Shown: positions 58,577 to 64,000 of the stretch, piece by piece
Position numbering within the stretch: position 1 is the stretch's first letter
Layout of the letters: every line of letters starts with the position of its first letter
NCBI RefSeq assembly: GCF_004331465.1
Contig: NZ_SJKB01000002.1
Span: 726,927 to 790,926 of the forward strand
DNA from: Kribbella pittospori
GTDB taxonomy: Bacteria; Actinomycetota; Actinomycetes; Propionibacteriales; Kribbellaceae
Reading direction: 5' to 3'
Length of the DNA stretch: 64,000 nt
Made by a program: the position numbers and the translations under genes
The notes under the pieces: generated by a model
What the model was told of the DNA's origin: nothing
Seen by the model: only the letters and a program-made list of their open reading frames with translations
The model's database searches: none

Positions 58577-59551
58577 ATGGAACGGCCGATCGACTTCTCG
58601 CGCGACCGGTACATGTTGTGCGGGGGCTGCGGTCTGCGATTCCTCGTCGATCTGGACTGGATCGACCGATGGGAGCAGGGACAGGAAAAGTGCCCCGGTT
58701 GCCGCATGACGTGCGAGCACGAGGACGCACCGCGGGTAACAGTCGATCCCGCCGACCTGGCGCTGGACGACAGCGTCACGCGGCTGTTCTGGTACCACAC
58801 CAGCACGCAGCCGGATTGGCCGACGAAGGACTTCGACCCGGCGGCCGGTCTGACCGCTGAGACCCGGCGGCTGATGGGTGGAGACAGACGGGTCGCCGCC
58901 TGGGCCGAGAGTCAGCGGGCGAAGGCTCTCCACGTCGGCACGTACGAGGCCGCGATCCACAACATGCTGCGGCGCATCGACGACCAGGCCGATCGCGGCA
59001 GCCAGTTCTACCTCTACCGCGTTCACCTCGAGCCGACCACCGCGGTGAGAGACGGCTGGATCGTCGACCCCAGCGACTTCGCCGGCGACGTGATGCTGCA
59101 CGATGTCTGCCCTCCGGGGATCAACGCCGCCCGCTACCTCAACTACCACGAGGACCCCGGAGGAATCACGCTGGCACTGGGACGCGACGCGATCGCCAGC
59201 GTTCAGCGGGTCGCCGTCCCAGCGCCTGACGCCTGCGATATCGGCTGGGTCCATGCAGCAGGCATCGCTCTCTGCGACGCCACGGAGGAGGTCCCCCCGC
59301 CTGCCGACTCTTTCAGCCGGTTGCGGCGGTTCCAGCCATCACCGCAGGCCTTGGTTGGCGGGAAACTTGCGGAGGACCTCGCCGCCCGGCTACCGATCAA
59401 TCTTCAGCGGCAGTTCACGTCAGCTACGGGGTTCGGTGACGGTGCCGACCCGGCGCAATGGGCGCGTCGGACAAGCGGTCTCATCGCCGCGATTGAGAAT
59501 CCGATGCATATGCTGGCCTTGCTGGACGGCCAAGAGTGCAGACAGCTCTGA
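58577..59551 (+). CDS. Zinc-ribbon protein, possible ADP-ribosyltransferase-like
   Basis: 324 residues. N-terminal Cys pairs 'CGGCGLRF' and 'KCPGCRMTC' form a zinc ribbon. The middle 'TRLFWYHTSTQPDWPTKDFD' and 'KALHVGTYEAAIHNMLRRID', then 'RGSQFYLYRVHLEPTT', resemble the HxT...LHVGT pattern of mono-ADP-ribosyltransferase/RES-like toxins, but no catalytic Glu is assigned. The last part 'AARYLNYHEDPGGITLALGR' is common in island proteins. ATG at 58577 (MERPIDF). It is divergent from the toxin operon. Confidence 0.65.
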   Translation: MERPIDFSRDRYMLCGGCGLRFLVDLDWIDRWEQGQEKCPGCRMTCEHEDAPRVTVDPADLALDDSVTRLFWYHTSTQPDWPTKDFDPAAGLTAETRRLMGGDRRVAAWAESQRAKALHVGTYEAAIHNMLRRIDDQADRGSQFYLYRVHLEPTTAVRDGWIVDPSDFAGDVMLHDVCPPGINAARYLNYHEDPGGITLALGRDAIASVQRVAVPAPDACDIGWVHAAGIALCDATEEVPPPADSFSRLRRFQPSPQALVGGKLAEDLAARLPINLQRQFTSATGFGDGADPAQWARRTSGLIAAIENPMHMLALLDGQECRQL

Positions 59552-59751
59552 GCGCGGACGCCCCATGGGACATCCTTCACTCGCCAGGGGCACGGGTTGT
59601 CGAGCCTCCGACCGGCGTCTCCCGTCACTCCAACATCCGGAGGTAGTAGTCAACTCACGCGAGCTGCCGCCGCTCCTGAGCGTGTTCGGCGTCTGCATAG
59701 GTCATGGCCAGCCGCCGTCGAACGATGAGCTGCATGAACTTCGCGTACAGG

Positions 59752-60608
59752 CTACCGATCCGGCTCCGCCAGCCGGCGTAGGAGGTTGGCCAGCAAGATC
59801 ACGGCGTCGGCGGCCAGACCTGCGTCGCGCCGCGTAGGTGCATCCTGGTGCTTGATCCGCTGGGATAGCTCGATCGCGGCGCGGATGAGACTGACGATGG
59901 ATGTGTGCTCGCCTGGCAGTGCAACCTCGACATACCGACCGAGTCGCTGCTTCGTGTTGGCCGCCGGTGGCTCGCTCTCTCCCGGCCGTAGGTGGAGGGC
60001 CGGGTCGTACACCTGGCGGCTCAGCGCCTCTGTGAGCGCCACGCAGCCGAGTCCAACAGCGCGGTACTCCTGCGGGGTCTTTGCTCGCTGAAATGATCGC
60101 CGAATCTCCCGGATCTCCTCATCAACGGCCGGCCATCCGGTGGTGGACCGCTCTGAAACAGGTTCCGCGAGGCTGGACGTGGCAGCCTGTGCGGCCAAGG
60201 CTGCAACCTGCTCCTGCAGCGGCCCGAAGAACTCTTGCAGGATCTTCGTACGTGCAGCCCAACCACCGCTGCCGGCCGCGCCGTTGCGCTTCCAGTAGCC
60301 GCGGAAGGTCGCGAAGTCCCGGAATGGCCAGTCGGTGTGGGGAACGCCGAGCCGGTCGAGTATGGGGGTGAGGGTGCTCAGCGTCTGACGAATTTCCTCT
60401 TCGGTGAGCTTGTTCGCTCCGTCTGTTCCGAACCGCAGAAATTCGTCGTGAGCCAGCTGCAGCAGGGCGGTGCTGCATCGATGTCGGAGTACTTCGTACT
60501 GCGGCCGTACTGGAGTTGGTCCAAGAGCTGGAAGTTCAGCTCTCGGGCTCCGAGACCGAACAGCCCCTGCGAGGGATCGGTAAAGAGGTCGTCAACACGC
60601 ACATGCAC
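59752..60608 (-). pseudogene. Island gene of unknown function with one frameshift
   Basis: ATG at 60608 begins 'MHVRVDDLFTDPSQGLFGLG' and 'LNFQLLDQLQYGRSTKYSDI', then shifts frame at about 60478 ('gcagcaccgccc') to 'ALLQLAHDEFLRFGTDGANK', 'EEIRQTLSTLTPILDRLGVP', 'GPLQEQVAALAAQAATSSLA', ending 'AADAVILLANLLRRLAEPDR'. Joined, it is about 285 residues. The end part has a helix with 'KHQDAPTRRDAG', which may be HEPN-like, but this is not certain. Single-base indel. Confidence 0.65.
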
Positions 60609-60761
60609 CAGGGTCGCGGCTCATCGATCGCCCGTAAAGGTGAATACAGCGCTGCCTAGTCGACCTTGCGGGCCAGCGCGGCTGACGCGTTGTCGCGCTG
60701 CGCGATCTCAGCAACCGCGGCCTTGTCTTTCATCACGTCTTTCTGCGCAGCATCTCCTCGT

Positions 60762-61841
60762 CTAGCGCGGCTGGTGGCTGTTGTGCTGGGCCGAGGCGAG
60801 CAACCGCTCGAGCGCGCGCAGGCGGGCCGAGTCGAGCGGTTGAGAGTCTTGCAAGCCCTGTTGCGGGGCTGAAGCCCATGCTTGGGCGCGTTGGTATTCC
60901 CGGCCGGTGAAGACCTCCGCCATTGCGGGGCCGTATCCGAGATCGAACGCGATCCGGTCGGCGTACATCTCCGACGCGCGGGCGGCGGCGGGAACGACGA
61001 TCGGCGCGACCAGCGGTGAGAGCAACAGCACGATTTCGCTGGAGAACCCCCAGAAGGCCCACGCACCGAGGATGCCGATTGTCCAGACCGCCGCGAAGAC
61101 CTTCACTAGGAGACTGAGCACCGGGAGTTTCCAGCTCGCCCGGATCGCCTTGCCCATCATCCGGGCCGGCAGCGACAGGCAGTAGATGAACAGCGAGACC
61201 GGCCGGGGCAGCGCCAGCCGGTGCGCCAGCTCGTGCGCTAGGACCGCTTCGAGGTTGTGGGCCGGGAGGACGAGAGTTGACCAGCTCGTGACGGCGACCG
61301 TTGATCCGGCGGTGGCCGGCGCGGTCGCCTCCGGTCCTTCGTGGATCCACACCCGGTATCGGCTGGGATCGACCCCGGCCGCGAGGCAGACGGCGAAGCA
61401 TGCCGGGCCGATGCGTTGGCTCTCCAACCCGTTCGGGGGCCGCAACCGCCACACCTTCCAGGCCAAGAGCTCCTCAACGCGAGGATGCAGCGAGCCGACC
61501 GCGACCGCCGCCCACAAGACCATGACAATCGCGTAGACGGTCGTGCTCGGGGTGCCGATGAGTTGAATGGACAGCCACGACCAGTACAGCCACGGCAGCG
61601 CCATCACCAGCTCGGTCAGGCCGGAGACTTCCCACCTCCTGCCCTTTCCCGCGGGAGGTAGGCGGAGCTGTTGCGGGACGGGTGCGGCGGGTCGCCGTGG
61701 CAGAGGCTCGGGCGGTCGACCAGGGCCGGCGGCGGGGGTGGGCGGCTGACCGGGCCGGATCGACGGCAGCGGCGGAGGGACCCGCGGAGCGAGGGGGTTC
61801 AGCGGGCGGCGGTTGTGATTGTTGCTGTTGGCCCCGTTCAT
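60762..61841 (-). CDS. M48-family membrane metalloprotease
   Basis: 359 residues. A Pro-rich cytoplasmic head (1-65) precedes helices at about 75-95 and 100-118, then the peptidase domain with His203-Glu204-x2-His207 in 'LEAVLAHELAHRLALPRP', and two more helices (about 210-280). The third ligand is probably Glu in 'RASEMYADRIAFDLGYG'. This is the HtpX/Ste24-like plan; it would degrade membrane or secreted peptides. ATG at 61841 (MNGANSNNHN). Confidence 0.85.
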   Translation of the reverse strand: MNGANSNNHNRRPLNPLAPRVPPPLPSIRPGQPPTPAAGPGRPPEPLPRRPAAPVPQQLRLPPAGKGRRWEVSGLTELVMALPWLYWSWLSIQLIGTPSTTVYAIVMVLWAAVAVGSLHPRVEELLAWKVWRLRPPNGLESQRIGPACFAVCLAAGVDPSRYRVWIHEGPEATAPATAGSTVAVTSWSTLVLPAHNLEAVLAHELAHRLALPRPVSLFIYCLSLPARMMGKAIRASWKLPVLSLLVKVFAAVWTIGILGAWAFWGFSSEIVLLLSPLVAPIVVPAAARASEMYADRIAFDLGYGPAMAEVFTGREYQRAQAWASAPQQGLQDSQPLDSARLRALERLLASAQHNSHQPR

Positions 61842-61954
61842 CTGTCGGAGAGTAGTTGCCTAGACACGGATTCGAACAGTGGTTTTGCAATTTTGTTGCC
61901 ATCATCCCTGGCCTGTCCCCGGGGGAACGATGCCCGAGATCGTCAGCGGTCGGT

Positions 61955-62200
61955 TCACGCATCCGCGCTGGATGAGTGCTTTCTCGGCCAGTTCTCGCCG
62001 GCGGTCCAGATCCAGCGATGGCCTCCCGGCGTCTCTTGCCGGTAGGCCAGTGGCCAGCCGCAGAATTCATCGGGTGTTCGGCCCATGAGTTCGGCTGCGT
62101 GGCGGCAGTCGTGCCATTCGGTGACGTAGAAGGCCTGGCGGTCCCACGGGCCGCCCGCCAGAGTGATGACCGGTTCTCGCAGTGGACCAGGCATCACCAC
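61955..62200 (-). CDS. Small hypothetical protein of mobile elements
   Basis: 81 residues, soluble, with 'VITLAGGPWDRQAFYVTEW' and 'GRTPDEFCGWPLAYRQETPG'. It is of the small type frequent near AICE integrase or transfer genes of actinomycetes. The ATG at 62194 or GTG at 62200 follow GGGAGG. Function unknown. Confidence 0.65.
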   Translation of the reverse strand: MVMPGPLREPVITLAGGPWDRQAFYVTEWHDCRHAAELMGRTPDEFCGWPLAYRQETPGGHRWIWTAGENWPRKHSSSADA

Positions 62201-62237
62201 ACCTCCCGTACGTCATTCGCTTGCCCGGCGCAACCCG

Positions 62238-62576
62238 TCAGAACTGCTCGACACGGCGCAGTTCGGCCTGCGGAACCCACGCGACCCTGCCGCCCGGTCC
62301 GCGGACGCGGCCGACCCAAGTTCCTTGCTCGAAGATCCACGCGTCGAGCCAGCCCGCTAGCTGCGAGGCCGTCTCGACGGCGACCGGCGGATCAACCCGG
62401 CGGTTGTGGTCGGCCGACCGCGGCCCGTACACGTCGTACTGCAACTCAAGGTCCGCGGCGAGCTTGTGGGCGGCTTCTTCGGTCAGCCCGGATCCGCGGT
62501 TGCCGTTGGCGGCGTTGTCCCAGACTGTCCAGTCCTGGTCGCCGTCACCGCTGCGCACGTTGAACCGTCCTACCAT
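62238..62576 (-). CDS. Small hypothetical protein of mobile elements
   Basis: 112 residues, acidic in the middle, Trp-rich at the end ('LAGWLDAWIFEQGTWVGRV', 'GGRVAWVPQAELRRVEQF'). The N-terminus 'VGRFNVRSGDGDQDWTVWDN' looks like a small beta domain. It is likely in the same transcript as the 81-residue gene (spacing 37 bases). No function known. Confidence 0.65.
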   Translation of the reverse strand: MVGRFNVRSGDGDQDWTVWDNAANGNRGSGLTEEAAHKLAADLELQYDVYGPRSADHNRRVDPPVAVETASQLAGWLDAWIFEQGTWVGRVRGPGGRVAWVPQAELRRVEQF

Positions 62577-62644
62577 AGCCTCATCATGACATTATTCGAA
62601 CCTATGTTCTAGTCGCCGATGTGACTGGATGCCCGGCGATCAGG

Positions 62645-63559
62645 TCACTCCATCGCGGTCAGACGCTGCTCCTCGCTGTCGAGCCGCTTTCTGACAGCGG
62701 CGGCGTTGCGAGCGGCCTGGTGGAAGGCGCGTTCTAGGCGTCGGGTTTGCTTGCGCGCTTCGCGCAGCGTCTGGCGGGTCTGTTCGAGTTGGTCGTTGAG
62801 TCGGACAAGGTCGGCTTCGAGGTCGGCGATGCGATGCTGGTGCGCGTCGAGCACCTGGCCGGCGTGCTCGTGCTCGGTCGCGGCAAGTGTGTAGTCCGCT
62901 TCTGCCTCGTCTCGGCGTTTCCGCTGGGCGGCTCGGCGCTGCTTGAGCGTGTGGTCGACTGGCGAGCGGCCCGTCTTTGCGGTCGGGCGCTGCATGGTCG
63001 TCGACGTCTGGCGTTTGCGCGGCGGTGCGGAGCGGCGTACGACGCGTGGCCTGATCGGGGCGAGCTGGACTGGGTCGCCGTTCTCGTCGACCACGCCGAA
63101 TCCGACGTGCCGAAGGGCGCTTGTCAGCTGTCCGGAGCGGAGGAGTTGCGCGGCCGCGGGGTCGACGAGGGCGGCGTCGAGGGTCTCCGTGAGTCGTTCC
63201 GTGGTCTGGGGCGTGACCCGGCGACCGCCGGCGGCCTGGTCGCGCGCCACCCGGACCAGGCTGCGCACCAGGTCATGGCGCTGGTGGGTCAGTTCGCGCC
63301 TTCGGGTGCTGTCGGACGACAGGTAGGTCTCGCGCAGCTGTTCGCCGAGCTGGGTCAAGGCGTGGATGCCGTCGGGATCGATGCGGACCAGCTGGTTGGC
63401 CAGCCAGGCCGACACGGTCGGCTTGCACAGCGCCGCAACCGCGGCCGCGGTCTGCTGGTCTCCGGCCTCGCGGGCCGCCTTGGCCAGCTGGTTCCGGGCG
63501 CCGATGAACTGCTCGGGCATCAACCCGTACAGCTCGACCACCGCGGCGCCCGTCTCCAT
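62645..63559 (-). CDS. Coiled-coil hypothetical protein
   Basis: 304 residues. The N-terminal half is a helical domain that I recall from Streptomyces ('LMPEQFIGARNQLAKAARE', 'KPTVSAWLANQLVRIDPDGI'); the C-terminal half (about 180-304) is a long coiled coil with 'LEADLVRLNDQLEQTRQTLR'. A basic linker with 'RRSAPPRKRQTST' joins them. ATG at 63559 follows GGGAAA. Its role is unknown; it may bind DNA or a membrane. Confidence 0.72.
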   Translation of the reverse strand: METGAAVVELYGLMPEQFIGARNQLAKAAREAGDQQTAAAVAALCKPTVSAWLANQLVRIDPDGIHALTQLGEQLRETYLSSDSTRRRELTHQRHDLVRSLVRVARDQAAGGRRVTPQTTERLTETLDAALVDPAAAQLLRSGQLTSALRHVGFGVVDENGDPVQLAPIRPRVVRRSAPPRKRQTSTTMQRPTAKTGRSPVDHTLKQRRAAQRKRRDEAEADYTLAATEHEHAGQVLDAHQHRIADLEADLVRLNDQLEQTRQTLREARKQTRRLERAFHQAARNAAAVRKRLDSEEQRLTAME

Positions 63560-63619
63560 TTTCCCACCATGCGTTGAGCATGCCGTCGTCGGCAACGCCC
63601 GCCCGCGTGGACCGCCCGG

Positions 63620-63796
63620 CTAGCCCTCCGGGTTCAGCGGCCGTAGATTGGCCGCGGCGAACCACCCCTCCACAGACTCCGGCCGGCGCAGGTCAGGCAC
63701 GTACACGACCCGCGCCTGCCACTCCCCCGACGAGGTACGGCGCCACTCGAGAATCAACCCCGGCCACGGACCCCGCTCGCGAGCCGTCCGCATCAC
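63620..63796 (-). CDS. Small Trp-rich protein of mobile elements
   Basis: 58 residues from GTG 63796: 'RTARERGPWPGLILEWRRTS', 'GEWQARVVYVPDLRRPESVE', 'GWFAAANLRPLNPEG'. In-frame sequence upstream (to about 63835, 'YPREPPPDGQRRHCW') continues the same character without a start codon, so the true start may be atypical or lost. Similar small proteins occur in AICEs. TAG at 63620. Confidence 0.55.
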   Translation of the reverse strand: MMRTARERGPWPGLILEWRRTSSGEWQARVVYVPDLRRPESVEGWFAAANLRPLNPEG

Positions 63797-64000
63797 CCAG
63801 CAATGCCGACGCTGGCCATCCGGCGGCGGCTCCCGCGGGTAACGGCGATTGGTCCCCCTCTCCTCAGATTAGAACACCAGTTCGAGTAACCGCTCGACGG
63901 ACTAGACGGTATGAAGTGACCGCTCGGGGTTGCTGGGTGGTTGCGGGCCGGGGCCTCACTCGCACAGATTCGTGGGTTGCCGAGTAGGGGCTGCCTGCTC

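Noticed and set aside
58223..59254. 343-residue minus-strand frame
   Set aside because: Mirror of the zinc-ribbon gene at 58577-59551; Arg/Val-rich antisense composition, and it would bury the toxin promoter.
60656..60733. 25-residue open frame downstream of the M48 gene
   Set aside because: Only a weak ribosome site, and a six-codon leader overlaps it; could be a remnant. Not enough support.

Overview
The window is high-GC actinobacterial chromosome. Signs are GTG and TTG starts, short overlapping operons, many MarR/TetR/ArsR/GntR/ECF-sigma regulators, an RskA-type anti-sigma factor, a mycothiol-type DinB protein, an ANTAR regulator and AICE-style integrase genes. Gene content and codon use look most like Kribbella or a close relative; that naming is inference.

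Region 1 (0-46.6 kb) is ordinary chromosome with catabolic, transport and regulatory genes. In order it holds: an MFS exporter divergent from a MarR regulator; a fused E1 2-oxo acid dehydrogenase; an aldehyde dehydrogenase/FAD oxidoreductase operon; a two-gene operon of a histidine-ammonia-lyase-like protein with a degraded active site and an ornithine-cyclodeaminase-like enzyme; a VanY-like peptidase; a two-component system; a GlxA-type regulator divergent from a dienelactone hydrolase; a conserved-looking esterase/esterase/ATP-grasp cassette; a winged-helix repressor with its own operator; a TetR and a MarR regulator, each next to clear palindromes, the MarR one with an MFS-UspA fusion; RNA/small-molecule methyltransferases; a GH2 glycosidase; a YeiH transporter divergent from a GntR regulator; a LysR/SDR pair whose two 5' halves are deleted; an arylamine N-acetyltransferase cluster; an ECF sigma/anti-sigma pair; and a G5/excalibur lipoprotein followed by a 13-bp tandem repeat.

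Region 2 (46.7-64 kb) begins at tRNA-Lys(TTT) and is an integrated island. It has a tyrosine integrase with a C-terminal GntR-like helix-turn-helix, an excisionase-like HTH protein, a ParB-fold-like protein, an eight-fold zinc-ribbon protein with an embedded PD-(D/E)XK nuclease, and membrane-anchored proteins of unknown role. It also has a compact operon of a solitary colicin-E3-like ribotoxin, an acidic 116-residue protein (candidate antitoxin) and an ImmA/IrrE metalloprotease. A zinc-ribbon protein that may be ADP-ribosyltransferase-like, a frameshifted unknown gene, an M48 membrane protease and small AICE-type hypotheticals follow. No replication or conjugation genes and no second att copy of the tRNA are visible, so the far end lies beyond the window or the element is decayed.

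The strongest candidate for an undescribed system is the toxin/acidic partner/ImmA operon at 56.7-58.3 kb. The zinc-ribbon nuclease at 51.6-53.9 kb and the MIO-less lyase at 9.6-11.0 kb come next. Several genes carry single frameshifts (12.33, 54.66, 60.48 kb) or are decayed (25.9, 36.7, 45.2 kb), so raw-read confirmation matters for those.
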